Shown here in pieces: positions 25,992 through 37,791 of a DNA stretch of 64,000 bases. This stretch comes from Zoogloea sp041914405. Lineage in GTDB: Bacteria > Pseudomonadota > Gammaproteobacteria > Burkholderiales > Rhodocyclaceae. The DNA lies in the NCBI RefSeq assembly GCF_041914405.1, contig NZ_JAYSDK010000001.1:62001-126000 (forward strand), given 5' to 3'. A program made the position numbers and the translations under genes. Each line of letters begins with the position of its first letter. Position 1 is the first letter of the stretch. The notes beneath the pieces were generated by a model. The model was given only the letters and a program-made list of their open reading frames with translations, had not been told where the DNA came from and made no database searches.

Positions 25992-27176
25992 ATGACCGAT
26001 CTCATTCTCAAACCCGGCAAGGAACGTTCCGTCCTGCGCCGTCACCCCTGGATTTTTGCCGGCTCCGTGGATCGGCTGGAGGGGCGGGCGCGGCCTGGGG
26101 ATACGGTGCTGGTGAAGGATGCAGACGGGCGGGCGCTGGCACGGGCCGCATGGTCGCCGGAATCGCAGATCCGTGCTCGGGTGTGGACCTTCGACTGCGA
26201 TCAATCGGTGGACCATGCCTTCATCAAGCGCGCCGTGGCCGCATCGGTGGCGCGGCGGGCTGCCCATCCGTGGCTGGCCGGACAGGACGGGGTACGCCTG
26301 ATCCACGGCGAGTCCGACGGACTGCCCGGAGTCATCGCCGACCGCTTCGGCCCTGTCGTCGTCGTCCAATTGACCAGTGCAGGCGCCGACAAGTGGCGCG
26401 ATGCGATCGTCGCCGGTCTGGTCCAGGCCACCGGCTGCAGCACCGTCTATGAACGCTCCGATTCGGACGTGCGCAAGCTCGAGGGCCTTGGCCCGGTCAC
26501 CGGCCTGGTCCATGGCGAACTGCCGGCCACGCTGAGCATCGTCGAGAACGGCGTGCGCATGGAAGTGGATGTGGTCAGTGGCCACAAGACCGGCTTCTAC
26601 CTCGATCAACGGGAAAACCGTCTGCTCACCGGTCAGCTGTCGGCGGGCCGCGACGTGCTCAACTGCTTCTGCTACACCGGCGGCTTCTCGCTGCAGGCGC
26701 TGGCTGGCGGCGCGAAGAGCGTGATCTCCATCGACTCGTCCGGCCCGGCGCTGGCCACCGCCGCCCGCAACCTGGCCCTCAACCCCCAGCTCGACGCCAG
26801 CCGCGCCGAATGGCGCGAAGACGACGTCTTTCAGGCCCTGCGCGGCTTCAAGGCCGAAGGCCGCAAGTTCGACCTGATCGTCCTCGATCCGCCCAAGTTC
26901 GCCCCGTCCGCCGCCCACGCCGACCGGGCCGCCCGCGCCTACAAGGACATCAACCTGCTGGGCTTCCGCCTGCTCAACCCCGGCGGCATCCTGATGACTT
27001 ATTCATGCTCCGGCGGCATTGGGCTGGAACTCTTCCAGAAAATTGTTGCCGGAGCAGCCTCCGACGTCGGAGTCGAAGCACGCATCCTGCACCGCCTTTC
27101 CGCAGCCCCCGATCACCCCATCGGACTGGCCGTTCCGGAAGGCGAATATCTGAAGGGACTGGCCTGTCAGATATAG
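25992..27176 (+). CDS. rlmI: 23S rRNA (cytosine-C5) methyltransferase RlmI
   Basis: A SAM-dependent methyltransferase of the RlmI (YccW) type that modifies 23S rRNA. The 394 aa protein has an N-terminal PUA domain (KPGKERSVLRRHPWIFAGSV), a middle EEHEE-type domain, and a Rossmann methyltransferase domain with DVLNCFCYTGGFSLQAL, the target-binding VLDPPKFA and the catalytic Cys in MTYSCSGG. The 190 nt upstream are pyrimidine-rich and contain no gene that I can see. Confidence 0.94.
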   Translation: MTDLILKPGKERSVLRRHPWIFAGSVDRLEGRARPGDTVLVKDADGRALARAAWSPESQIRARVWTFDCDQSVDHAFIKRAVAASVARRAAHPWLAGQDGVRLIHGESDGLPGVIADRFGPVVVVQLTSAGADKWRDAIVAGLVQATGCSTVYERSDSDVRKLEGLGPVTGLVHGELPATLSIVENGVRMEVDVVSGHKTGFYLDQRENRLLTGQLSAGRDVLNCFCYTGGFSLQALAGGAKSVISIDSSGPALATAARNLALNPQLDASRAEWREDDVFQALRGFKAEGRKFDLIVLDPPKFAPSAAHADRAARAYKDINLLGFRLLNPGGILMTYSCSGGIGLELFQKIVAGAASDVGVEARILHRLSAAPDHPIGLAVPEGEYLKGLACQI

Positions 27177-27294
27177 GAAAACCCAGAACGGGTAGTTCTT
27201 CGGCATGCGAATGGCAAGAGGTGTGTATGCTCAAGCCTTCTAAAGGTTAAATTGTGTTTCAGCATTCCGATTGATTACCCCGATGGAGCTACCG

Positions 27295-27821
27295 ATGGAC
27301 ACCCCCTTGCCCCCTGGCTCCCGCGAGTCTGTTTTCCTCGCCACCCCCATGGCGAGCGATGACGGGGCCCTCGCAGGTCCCGACCGACGCGCCGCCGCCC
27401 TCCTGCTGTCCCGCTACAACCTACGCTACCTGGTGCGCCTGTACGCCGCCTTCGACGGTGACCTGCTGCTGCCGATCGTGCTCGGCGAAGTGGGCCTCTA
27501 CAACATCGGCGGCCTCGGACTGGACGACCAAACCCTGACGTCCATCATCCGCAGTACCGCCGACGATGATTTCCGCCACCTGCCGCTGCGCCCCTGCAAC
27601 GCCTTCTCGATCAGCTCGTCTACCGGCATTCCGCGGGAGACCGTACGCCGCAAGGTCAGCAACCTGATCCAGCAGGGCTGGATCTCCCGGGACCAGAAAG
27701 GCGGCCTGACGATCACCGCCAAGGCTGCCAACCTGTATGTACAGCCCCTCGATCAGGACAACCTCGACGATTTCCTGAGCACCGCCGAGCGGGTACACAC
27801 CGCCCTGGGTACGTCCGACGC

Positions 27822-27825
<4 letters not shown>
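27295..27825 (+). CDS. winged helix-turn-helix protein
   Basis: From ATG 27295, which has GGAG 6 nt upstream, the protein is 176 aa. The C-terminal part looks like a MarR/GntR-type winged helix (ISSSTGIPRETVRRKVSNLIQQGWISRDQKGGLTIT), with IPRETVRRKV as the recognition helix. The N-terminal 110 residues are helical and could be a dimer or sensor part. It is probably a transcription regulator. Its 3' end overlaps the convergent ruvB end by 4 nt. The target is not known. Confidence 0.8.
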
Positions 27826-28894
<1,069 letters not shown>

Positions 28895-28898
<4 letters not shown>

Positions 28899-29974
28899 GA
28901 ACGGCCCTCCGGGGCCTCTGCGAGTTCATCCGCCGGCGTCTCGGCCGGACGGCTGACGGTCCAGCTGGTGAACAAGGCCTGACCGAGGGCCAGGAAGGTT
29001 GGGCCGAGGAAGATGCCGATGAAGCCGAAGGCCAGCACGCCACCGAAGGCGCCGAGGGCAATCAGCAGGATCGGCAGGCTGGACGTACGGCTGATCAGGA
29101 TCGGCTTAAGGAAGTTGTCCACCGAGCTGATCGCCAGCAAGCCCCACAGCACCATGAAGATCGCCCAACCGCTTTCCCCCTGCTGGTACAGCCAGAAGGC
29201 CGCACCACCCCAGATCAGCGGCGGCCCGATCGGCACCAGCGACAGGAAGAACACTCCCGCGGCGAGCAGCAGCGCCCCCGGCACACCGGCCACCAGGAAT
29301 CCCACCAGCGCCACCAGGGCCTGGGCCGCGGCGGTGCCGACGATGCCGATCATCACTGCCTTGACGGTGCTGCCGGCCAGGTGCAGCAGGTCGCCCCACA
29401 CCGGGCCGCCCAGACGCGCCGCTCCAACCTCCAGCTGGGCCTCGATGCGCGCCCCATCCCGATACAGGAAGAAGCCGATGAACAGCACCAGCGAGATCTG
29501 CAGCAGGCCCTGGCCGACCATCCCGCCAAGGCCCAGTGCGAACTTGCGGGCCGGCTCGATGGCCTCCAGCGCCAGCTTGCGCACCTCGGCCTGACTGTGG
29601 GCCAGCTTGCGCACATAGGCGTCGATGTCGGCGCCGACCAGCGGGATGTCGCGCAGCCAGTGGGGCGGCTTGCCATCGGATTGCTCGATGAGGCCCCGCA
29701 CGTAATCGACCAGCGTGATCGCCGAATCGGTCAGCGAGGCGGCCAGGCCGACCATCGGCACCAGAAGCACCGCGGTCAGCAGCAGGGTCATCGTCAGCGC
29801 CGCCAGCCCATCGCGGCGCCCGAGGCGCCGATGCAGGGCCTGATACAGGGGCCAGGTAGTCACGCACACCGTGCCGGCGAACAGGATGGCCGCGAAGAAG
29901 GGGCTGAGCACGAAGGCGCAGCCGAGGATCAGCACGGCGGTGATGGCCAGCTGGGCAGTGCGTCGGGGTGTCAT
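28895..29974 (-). CDS. AI-2E family transporter (PerM/YdiK type)
   Basis: A 359 aa membrane protein with about eight hydrophobic segments, beginning RTAQLAITAVLILGCAFVL, and the conserved late region SSVDNFLKPILISRTSSLP followed by GVLAFGFIGIFLGP. Members are linked to export of small molecules, including the quorum signal AI-2; the substrate here is not known. It lies between ruvA and ruvB and overlaps ruvB, so it shares the transcript of the recombination genes. Confidence 0.9.
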
Positions 29975-30095
29975 GGGCTGTTCTCGGATGGAATGGAGAG
30001 GATTATCCCTGATCTTTTAAACAGTGCCACCTGCCCTGCCGCACAGCGCTGCCCGCCGCGGGCCGGGCTGACGCGGCCCAGCCCGCCGTGCGCCG

Positions 30096-30686
30096 TCAGG
30101 CCTTCGACAAGCCCTTCAGAGCCTGGCGGATGCCGTCTGAGACGCCGATACCCTCCGGCAGGTTCTTGACCGCACCGAGGGCCTCCTTCTCGTTGTAGCC
30201 GAGGGCCAGCAGCGCATTGACGATATCGGCCCGATCATCACCGGGCAGGCTGGCGGCGACACTGCCAGCCACCGCCGGCAGGGCCTTGGCGAGCTTGTCA
30301 CGCAGTTCCAGCAGCAGGCGCTCGGCGGTCTTCTTGCCGATGCCGGGGATCTTCACCAGGCGCCCGCTCTCCTGCAGCGCCACCGCCTGGGCCAGGTCCA
30401 CCACAGACAGGCCGGACAGCACCGCCAGCGCGGTGCGCGCGCCGATGCCGGCGACCTTGAGCAGCTGGCGGAAGGCGGCCCGCTCGTCCTCGGTGGCGAA
30501 GCCGTACAGGAAATGGCCGTCCTCGCGCACCGCCATGTGGGTGGACAGGCTCACGTTCTGGCCGGTGGCAGGCAGGCCGTAGAAGGTGCTCATCGGCACT
30601 TCCAGTTCGTAGCCGACGCCATTCACGTCGACCAGGATCTGCGGCGGGTTCTTTTCGGCCAGGCGGCCGGTGATGCGTCCAATCAT
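30096..30686 (-). CDS. ruvA: Holliday junction DNA-binding protein RuvA
   Basis: RuvA tetramers bind the four-way junction and load RuvB. The 196 aa protein has the N-terminal OB fold (MIGRITGRLAEKNPPQILVDVNGVGYELEVP), two helix-hairpin-helix motifs (LLKVAGIGARTALAVLSG and LVKIPGIGKKTAERLLLEL) and the small RuvB-binding domain (ADIVNALLALGYNEKEA). The downstream AI-2E gene starts 121 nt away. Confidence 0.98.
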   Translation of the reverse strand: MIGRITGRLAEKNPPQILVDVNGVGYELEVPMSTFYGLPATGQNVSLSTHMAVREDGHFLYGFATEDERAAFRQLLKVAGIGARTALAVLSGLSVVDLAQAVALQESGRLVKIPGIGKKTAERLLLELRDKLAKALPAVAGSVAASLPGDDRADIVNALLALGYNEKEALGAVKNLPEGIGVSDGIRQALKGLSKA

Positions 30687-30719
30687 CGAATCTCGCGGGG
30701 AAAAGGTGTTACTAAGGGC

Positions 30720-31331
30720 TTAGCTGTAGTCGGCCGCCATGAAGGCCGGCAGGGCCTCGGCGTTGGCGGCCAGCGCGGCGAGGGCCGGATAGTCACTGTC
30801 GGCGACGAGGCCGGGGGCCGAATAATGCGTGAAACGCCAGGCCACCGCCACGCTGATGTCGGCCTGGGTCGGCCGCGCGCCGCACAGCCAGTCGGCATCA
30901 CCGACGTGCTGTTCGAGCACCCTGTAGGTGTCGCGGATCTGCCCTTCGACGCGGCGCAGCCAGTCCGGGTCACGGCAATCCTTCGGGCGCACCTGGGTCT
31001 CATAGACTCGCTGCACGCTCTTCTCCGCCGCTGCCAGACCCAGGCCGGTGAGCTGCAGGCAGCGTCGCAGGCCGGCGGCGTCGGACGGCATCAGGCTCTT
31101 GCCGGGCGGTGCGATGCGCTCCAGCCAGGCAATGATGTGGGTGCTGTCCACCATCACCTCACCGTCGTCGAAGACCAGGGTCGGGGCCTTGACGAGCGGG
31201 TTGATCGCGTGGAATTCGTCGAAGTTGCGGAAAACCGACAGGGACTGGTGCTCGAAGGGGATGCCGAGCATCCGGGCGGTGATGTAGGTGCGCCGTACGA
31301 AGGGTGAATCCAGCATGCCGATGAGTTTCAC
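30720..31331 (-). CDS. glutathione S-transferase family protein
   Basis: A 203 aa cytoplasmic GST. The thioredoxin-like half has MKLIGMLDSPFVRRTYITARMLGIPFEH (Ser9 is a likely catalytic residue), FDDGEVMVDSTHII is the glutathione-binding turn, and an all-helical C-terminal half follows. The start overlaps the preceding gene by 4 nt, making it the last gene of the UbiA-HAD-hypothetical-GST operon. The substrate is not known. Confidence 0.9.
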   Translation of the reverse strand: MKLIGMLDSPFVRRTYITARMLGIPFEHQSLSVFRNFDEFHAINPLVKAPTLVFDDGEVMVDSTHIIAWLERIAPPGKSLMPSDAAGLRRCLQLTGLGLAAAEKSVQRVYETQVRPKDCRDPDWLRRVEGQIRDTYRVLEQHVGDADWLCGARPTQADISVAVAWRFTHYSAPGLVADSDYPALAALAANAEALPAFMAADYS

Positions 31332-31669
31332 GGAGTTCCTCCCGGGTTGGCCGAACTGGCCGGGTTGACTGAATTGGACCTGGCACAGACGGCCGCTGCA
31401 TGGCGCAGGCGGGCGAGGAGCGCGTCGGCCTCCTCGTGCCCCTTCGCCGGGATGCGCGCCTCATGGCCACTGCCCAGGTTGCCGCCACCGAAATAGATCC
31501 GGACCTCGTCGGGCCGGACGTCCACGTACTGCACGATGCCGAGGTTGATCCAGCGCTGCACCCCGCTGTCGGACGGCAGCGGAAACAGGCAGAAGGCGCT
31601 CGAGCCCGCCTCCTCGGCGAGCACCGGTGAGGCCAGCAGGCAGGCTGCCAGCCACAGGATTCGACGCAT
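31328..31669 (-). CDS. hypothetical secreted protein
   Basis: A 113 aa protein with a clear signal peptide (MRRILWLAACLLASPVLAEEA) and a short domain with FCLFPLPSDSGVQRWINLGIVQYVDV. I do not recognise the family. Its start overlaps the HAD gene by 1 nt and its end overlaps GST by 4 nt, so it is coupled to both. Confidence 0.75.
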   Translation of the reverse strand: MRRILWLAACLLASPVLAEEAGSSAFCLFPLPSDSGVQRWINLGIVQYVDVRPDEVRIYFGGGNLGSGHEARIPAKGHEEADALLARLRHAAAVCARSNSVNPASSANPGGTP

Positions 31670-32355
31670 CAGCCGCTCCTTCCCTCCAGAAAACCGGCGA
31701 TGTCATGGAGGCTGGCCGCCACCGGCACGCCGGCCGCCAGCACGTCGTCGGCGGGCTGCAGCAGGTCGGGCACCATCACCACCCGCGTGCCGGCCGCCAG
31801 CGCCCCACGCACGCCTGCATTGGAGTCCTCCAGCACCAGGCAGTTCGCCACCGGCACGCCGAGGCGCGCGGCCGCTGCCACAAAGATGTCCGGCGCCGGC
31901 TTGCCGCGGCTCACCTCGTCACCGCACACCATGCCGTGCACCCGCGGCAGCAGGCCCACCGCCGCCAGCTTGGGTTCGGCGCGGGAACGGCGCGTCGAGG
32001 TGGCCACCACGCGACCGAGGGACAGGCCGTCGAGCACGTCGAACAGCTCGACCACGCCGCCCTTCAGCGGAATGCTGCCCGCGGCGATGGCCGCCTCGTA
32101 GATGCGCCCGAAGGCCTCGTAGAGGTCGGCTACGGGATAGTTCTCGCCGAGGTGGTAGCGGATCACCTTCGGGCCGTCCTGCGAGTTGAGGCCGACCATC
32201 GCCAGCCCCACTTCGGCGCGCCATTCCAGCCCCAGCTCGGCGGCCGCCGCGGCGACGGTGGCGAGTGCCACACGCTCGCTGTCGAGCAGCAGGCCATCCA
32301 TGTCGAAGATGATGCCGTGGATGTCCGCGGCGGCGAAGGGCAGTTCGAGACTCAT
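31669..32355 (-). CDS. HAD-superfamily hydrolase (beta-phosphoglucomutase/CbbY-like)
   Basis: From ATG 32355 the protein is 228 aa. Motif I is IIFDMDGLLLDSE with the nucleophile and acid/base aspartates, motif II is VVATSTRR, and motifs III/IV are in GKPAPDIFVAAAARLG and LVLEDSNAGVRGALAAG. It should be a cytoplasmic phosphatase or phosphoglucomutase of subfamily IA; the substrate is unclear. The start overlaps the UbiA stop by 4 nt. Longer upstream frames lie inside UbiA. Confidence 0.9.
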   Translation of the reverse strand: MSLELPFAAADIHGIIFDMDGLLLDSERVALATVAAAAAELGLEWRAEVGLAMVGLNSQDGPKVIRYHLGENYPVADLYEAFGRIYEAAIAAGSIPLKGGVVELFDVLDGLSLGRVVATSTRRSRAEPKLAAVGLLPRVHGMVCGDEVSRGKPAPDIFVAAAARLGVPVANCLVLEDSNAGVRGALAAGTRVVMVPDLLQPADDVLAAGVPVAASLHDIAGFLEGRSG

Positions 32356-33320
32356 GACAGGGCTCCCGGCCAGCGCCCGAAGGCCAGCGTGGCGGCAAGC
32401 GCCAGGCCGTGCAGGTTGGCGGCAACGATGGTCAGCTTGAGGGCCGGCACCAGCTCGGCCGGCTCGCCGGCGTGGGCCAGCAGGTAGCGCGCGGCGCGGA
32501 AGGAGAAGATCAATGTCAATGCCGCGGCGGCAGCACCCCGCGGCAGCACGTTCTGCCCGACCATCAGCACAAGCCAGCCATAGGCCAGCAGTACCAGGCC
32601 CAGATAGGCCCATTTGGCGGTGTGCGGCCCGAGGCGGACCACCAGCGTGCGCTTGCCGGCCGCCTCGTCACCGCGCCGGTCAGGGAATTCATTGATGAAC
32701 AGGATCGCCGCCACCAGTAGCGCGTAGGACAAGCCAGCGATGACCGGCAGCAGTGAAAAGGCGCCGCGCTGCACGAAGTCGCTGCCGATCACCACGATCA
32801 GCCAGCCCGCCGCAACGGCCAGTTCGCCCAGCCCGCGGCATACCAGCGCCAGCGGCGGCGCGGTGTAGGCCCAACCGAGGAAGAGGCCTGCGAGGCCGAT
32901 CAGGATCAGCCCTGGCGCCGACGCCCAGGCCAGCCACAGCCCGGCCGGCACCACCGCGGCGAGCAGGCCGAAGCCCAGGCGCCCAGCCTCGACCTCAGAC
33001 AGCACGCCGTTCTGGATGAAGCGGCTGCCGCCGGTGAAAGGGAACAGGCGCTCCTCATTGGCCGCATCGGCGCCACTCTTCGCGTCGTAGTAGTCGTTGA
33101 GGACGTTGATGCCGGCGTGGGCAACGAGGGCGAAGAAGATCGTCAGCCCGGCCTTCAAGCCGTCGATGGCGACGCCGCTGCCATGGGCCACCGCCAGCCC
33201 GATCAGGCAGGCGAACAGGGTCACCCCGAGGAAGGCCGGGCGGGTGGCCAGCAGAGCCGCCAGCATGGGGCTGGCGCGCAGGGCCGGCGCGGGTTCGGCA
33301 GGATGGACAGGGGACGGCAT
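32352..33320 (-). CDS. UbiA-family prenyltransferase (MenA-like)
   Basis: An integral-membrane prenyltransferase with about eight membrane segments. The two Asp-rich, Mg-diphosphate-binding motifs are NVLNDYYDAKSGAD and NEFPDRRGDEAAGKRT. The first motif and general form resemble 1,4-dihydroxy-2-naphthoate prenyltransferase (MenA), but no other menaquinone genes are present here, so the aromatic acceptor is uncertain. Start 33320 (MPSPVHPAEP) is chosen; 33350 and 33266 are alternatives. It heads a tightly overlapping operon with HAD, a secreted protein and GST. Confidence 0.85.
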   Translation of the reverse strand: MPSPVHPAEPAPALRASPMLAALLATRPAFLGVTLFACLIGLAVAHGSGVAIDGLKAGLTIFFALVAHAGINVLNDYYDAKSGADAANEERLFPFTGGSRFIQNGVLSEVEAGRLGFGLLAAVVPAGLWLAWASAPGLILIGLAGLFLGWAYTAPPLALVCRGLGELAVAAGWLIVVIGSDFVQRGAFSLLPVIAGLSYALLVAAILFINEFPDRRGDEAAGKRTLVVRLGPHTAKWAYLGLVLLAYGWLVLMVGQNVLPRGAAAAALTLIFSFRAARYLLAHAGEPAELVPALKLTIVAANLHGLALAATLAFGRWPGALS

Positions 33321-33437
33321 CGGCACGGACGGCGGTGGAAAACCGTGCAATGCTGCGGCGCGCCGCGCCGGTGGTCAAGCGCACGCGCCCCGGCGCCCGG
33401 CCGCCGGTGATCGGCAGCCGGGCGCCGGCGGGACCGC

Positions 33438-34610
<1,173 letters not shown>

Positions 34611-34624
34611 GAGGTATCTCCGGT

Positions 34625-34999
34625 TCAGGCGAGGCCGGCCTGCTTGAGGTATTTGGGATTCGAGACGCGCAGCCGGGCACTCACCTCGGCCAGCAGCAGG
34701 CTGCCGACTTCCGGCAGACGCGCATCGAAGCGGCCCGTGCGCAGGTCGCTGGCCAGGCGGGTGGCGAACGCGTCGACGCCTTCGCTGGCGGCGGCGCTGC
34801 CATACAACTTGTGCAGCAGCGTGGCTTCAGCCTGCGCATGGCCGGCGTCGGACTGGATCTCGCGCAGCGCGATGGCCAGCGCGTTGGCGGCCATCAGCGC
34901 GGTGTAGTGGTGTTCCTTGGGCAGGTGGGGCAACAAGCCATTGAGCAGGCCGTCGCGGGCGGTCTTCAACAGGTCGGCGGCGTCGGGCAGGTTACGCAT
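34625..34999 (-). CDS. DUF6285 protein
   Basis: A small helical protein of 124 aa with LPKEHHYTALMAANALAIALREIQ and the C-terminal LRVSNPKYLKQ. The family is found between phosphotransferase and acyl-CoA dehydrogenase genes, as here, and has no established function. It overlaps the phosphotransferase gene by 8 nt and is followed by the acyl-CoA dehydrogenase after 14 nt. Confidence 0.85.
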   Translation of the reverse strand: MRNLPDAADLLKTARDGLLNGLLPHLPKEHHYTALMAANALAIALREIQSDAGHAQAEATLLHKLYGSAAASEGVDAFATRLASDLRTGRFDARLPEVGSLLLAEVSARLRVSNPKYLKQAGLA

Positions 35000-36062
35000 G
35001 GCGGGCGCGCTCCTCTTCGATGGTCTGGATTTCCTGGATCAGGTCGAGCTCGATCTCCGGCAGCATGCGGCCGGTCAGTGCCAGCTCCAGCGAGGGCTGC
35101 TCGCCGGACAAGTGGCGTTCGGCCTGCATCAGCGCGATCACCGCCCAGCGCATCGTGCCCATCACCTTCCAGTAGGGCAGCAGGTCGAGATCGAAGGGCT
35201 GGCCGGCCACCGCCGCATAACCACGGGCCAGCGCGGCGGTGCCGCCGATGCCGCCGACTTCGTGCTCCCACGCACCGAAGCGCCAGCAGCGCGCGCACAG
35301 CCAGCCGATGTCCTCCAGCGGGTCGCTCCAGCCGGCGAACTCCCAGTCGAGCACCGCCGACAGGTGGCCGTCGGCGACCATGTAGTTGCCGGTGCGGAAG
35401 TCACCATGGGTCAGCGTGACCTCGGTGCGTGCCGGGGCGTTCAGCTCCAGCCAGCGCAGCGCCCATTCGAGGGTAGGCTGGGGCCGGCCGATGGCGTCGA
35501 TCAGGCACCGGTATTCCTTCACTCGCGACAGGGCCGGCGTGCCGTCCGGCAGCGGCAGGAAGTCAAGCCCGGCGACCGGCGGGCGTACCACATGCAGGCG
35601 TGCCAATTCGGCGCCCAGCTCGGCCAGCAGCGCATCCCGAGCCTCGGCGGACAGCTCGCCGCGCACCAGCGGGCGGGCGGCGGCGGAGCCTTCAGCCTTG
35701 CGCATCAGGTAGAAGTCTTTGCCCAGCCCGCCGGGGGCGCCGCTATCCCGGTACAGCCACAGGGGCTCGGGCACCGTCACGCCGGCGGCGAAAGCCACCT
35801 TCAGCACCGCAAACTCCTCGGCGCGGCCGAGGCTCACCGCCAGGCCCGATGGGGAGTCGGTACGCAGCACCAGCTCGTGTCGGCCGTCCCAGTCGCCGCC
35901 GCGGATCATTACGTCGAGCAGCAGGTTCTCCTGGATCGCCCCACCGCCGAGGCGCTTGCAGCCGAGCACCTCCACCGCCGCGGCACCGGCTTCCTGCTGC
36001 AGGAAGGCGGCGGCAAAGCCGGCGATGTCAGGCTGCCCGGTCGTTTCCGTTTTCGCGTCCAC
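34992..36062 (-). CDS. phosphotransferase family protein (aminoglycoside-phosphotransferase fold, ACAD10/11 partner)
   Basis: A 356 aa kinase-like protein. The catalytic loop is LTHGDFRTGNYM, and the metal-binding site is VLDWEFAGWSDPLEDIGW, both typical of the APH fold. In eukaryotic ACAD10/11 a domain of this kind is fused to the dehydrogenase and phosphorylates 4-hydroxyacyl-CoA. Here it is a separate gene in the same operon as such a dehydrogenase, so a role in hydroxyacyl-CoA catabolism is a reasonable inference; drug resistance is unlikely. Confidence 0.88.
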   Translation of the reverse strand: MDAKTETTGQPDIAGFAAAFLQQEAGAAAVEVLGCKRLGGGAIQENLLLDVMIRGGDWDGRHELVLRTDSPSGLAVSLGRAEEFAVLKVAFAAGVTVPEPLWLYRDSGAPGGLGKDFYLMRKAEGSAAARPLVRGELSAEARDALLAELGAELARLHVVRPPVAGLDFLPLPDGTPALSRVKEYRCLIDAIGRPQPTLEWALRWLELNAPARTEVTLTHGDFRTGNYMVADGHLSAVLDWEFAGWSDPLEDIGWLCARCWRFGAWEHEVGGIGGTAALARGYAAVAGQPFDLDLLPYWKVMGTMRWAVIALMQAERHLSGEQPSLELALTGRMLPEIELDLIQEIQTIEEERARHA

Positions 36063-36095
36063 TGTCTGTCCTCTCCTTTGTTATGGGTGTGGCGC

Positions 36096-37484
36096 CTACA
36101 CCGACAGCGCCTTGACGTGCTGGATGACCTCGCCGATGGCCTGCTGGGCCGAGCCGTACAGCAGGCGGGTGTTGTCCTTGTAGAACAGCGCGTTCTCGAT
36201 GCCCGAGTAGCCGGTACCCTTGCCGCGCTTGACGACGATGACGTTCTGGGCGAGATCGGCGTTGAGGATCGGCATGCCGTAGATCGGGCTGGACTTGTCG
36301 GTGCGCGCCGACGGGTTCACCACGTCGTTGGCGCCGATCACCAGGGCCACATCAGCCTGCGGGAAGTCACCGTTGATCTCTTCCAGGTCGAAGATCTTGT
36401 CGTAGGGCACGCCCGCCTCGGCCAGCAGCACGTTCATGTGGCCCGGCATGCGGCCCGCCACCGGGTGGATCGCGAAGCTGACGTCTACACCGGCCTCCTC
36501 CAGCAGCTCGGTCATCTCCCACACCTTGTGCTGGGCGCCGGCCACCGCCATGCCGTAGCCCGGCACGATGATGACCTTGGAGGCGTAGCGCATCACCGCG
36601 GCGGCATCCATCGCACCGACCTCCTTCTGCTCGCCCTCGACGGCCTCGCCGCCAGACGCCGCGCCGGAGATCGGAGTGAAGATCACGTTGGAGATCGGCC
36701 GGTTCATGGCCTTGGCCATCAACTGGGTCAGCAGGGTGCCGGAGGCGCCGACCACGATGCCGGCGACGATCAGCGCCGGGTTGCCGAGCACATAGCCCTC
36801 CATGCCCACGGCCAGGCCGGTGAAGGCGTTGAGCAGGGAAATCACCACCGGCATGTCGGCGCCGCCGATCGGCACCGTCAGCACCACACCGAGGGCCAAG
36901 GCCAACGCGAAGAAACCCAGCACATGCTCCGGCGCCGGGGTGTCGGCGGCGACGATCAGGTAGCCGAGGGCCACCGCGGCCAGCGCCAGCAGCACGTTGG
37001 CGGCATTCTGGGCCGGCAGGCGCCAGGCCTTCTTCATGATGCCCTGCAGCTTGGCGAAAGCCACGCAGGAGCCGGAAAAGGCCACCGAGCCAATCAGTGC
37101 GCCGCACACCGCCAGCGTGGTCGCCACGCCGCCATGCACCTCGCCGCGGGCGAACTCCAGCGCCGCGATGGCCGCCGCAGCGCCGCCGCCCATGCCGTTG
37201 TAGATAGCCACCATCTGCGGCATGTCGGTCATCGCCACCTTCTTGCCGGAGACCCAGGCGACGACGGTGCCCAAGGCGATGGCCAGCGCCATCAGGCCGA
37301 AGTTCTGCATGCCCGGCCACGCGAAGGTGACCAGCGTGGCGGCGATCATCGCGTAGCCAGCCCACACCACGCCGCGGCGGGCGGTGACCGGCGAGCTCAT
37401 CGCCTTCAGGCCGAGGATGAAGACCACCGCCACCGCGAAGTAGGCGGCCTGGATGAAACCGAGAACGGGGAACTGTGCGCTCAT
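36096..37484 (-). CDS. pntB: NAD(P) transhydrogenase subunit beta
   Basis: The proton-translocating transhydrogenase makes NADPH from NADH at the cost of the proton gradient. This subunit (462 aa) has about eight membrane segments in its first 270 residues and the NADP-binding domain III at the end (VIIVPGYGMAVAGAQHKV, GRMPGHMNVLLAEA, VIGANDVVNPSAR, KRGKGTGYSGIENALFY). ATG 37484 overlaps the pntA2 stop by 4 nt. Its stop lies 33 nt before the phosphotransferase gene, so the transhydrogenase shares a transcript with acyl-CoA metabolism genes. Confidence 0.96.
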   Translation of the reverse strand: MSAQFPVLGFIQAAYFAVAVVFILGLKAMSSPVTARRGVVWAGYAMIAATLVTFAWPGMQNFGLMALAIALGTVVAWVSGKKVAMTDMPQMVAIYNGMGGGAAAAIAALEFARGEVHGGVATTLAVCGALIGSVAFSGSCVAFAKLQGIMKKAWRLPAQNAANVLLALAAVALGYLIVAADTPAPEHVLGFFALALALGVVLTVPIGGADMPVVISLLNAFTGLAVGMEGYVLGNPALIVAGIVVGASGTLLTQLMAKAMNRPISNVIFTPISGAASGGEAVEGEQKEVGAMDAAAVMRYASKVIIVPGYGMAVAGAQHKVWEMTELLEEAGVDVSFAIHPVAGRMPGHMNVLLAEAGVPYDKIFDLEEINGDFPQADVALVIGANDVVNPSARTDKSSPIYGMPILNADLAQNVIVVKRGKGTGYSGIENALFYKDNTRLLYGSAQQAIGEVIQHVKALSV

Positions 37485-37777
37485 TGGGCGCCCTCCTTCT
37501 TGCCTTTGAACATGGCCAGCATGCGTTCGGTGACCACGTAGCCGCCAGCCGCGTTGGCGGCGCCGAGCAGCACCGCGGCGAAGCCGATCGCCAGTTGCAG
37601 CGGCTCGGCCGGATCGGCGCTGCCGAGGGCCACCATGCCGCCCACCAGCACCACGCCGTGCACGAAGTTGGAACCGGACATCAGCGGCGTGTGCAGGATC
37701 ACCGGCACGCGGGAAATCACTTCGTAGCCGGTGAAGCCGGCCAGCATGAAGATGTACAGATAGACCAGACCTTCCAT
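37481..37777 (-). CDS. pntAB: NAD(P) transhydrogenase subunit alpha part 2 (membrane part)
   Basis: A 98 aa membrane protein with three or four segments (VYLYIFMLAGFTGYEVISRVP, FVHGVVLVGGMVALG, LQLAIGFAAVLLGAANAAGGYVVTERML). It corresponds to the C-terminal membrane domain of the alpha subunit, encoded separately in many bacteria. The true start is ATG 37777; the long frame upstream of it is antisense noise in GC-rich DNA. It stands between pntA part 1 and pntB. Confidence 0.95.
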   Translation of the reverse strand: MEGLVYLYIFMLAGFTGYEVISRVPVILHTPLMSGSNFVHGVVLVGGMVALGSADPAEPLQLAIGFAAVLLGAANAAGGYVVTERMLAMFKGKKEGAQ

Positions 37778-37791
37778 TGCGTTCTCCTGGA

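Noticed and set aside
34992..36062. Aminoglycoside resistance gene
   Set aside because: The fold is shared, but the operon with an ACAD10/11-like dehydrogenase and DUF6285 points to acyl-CoA metabolism.
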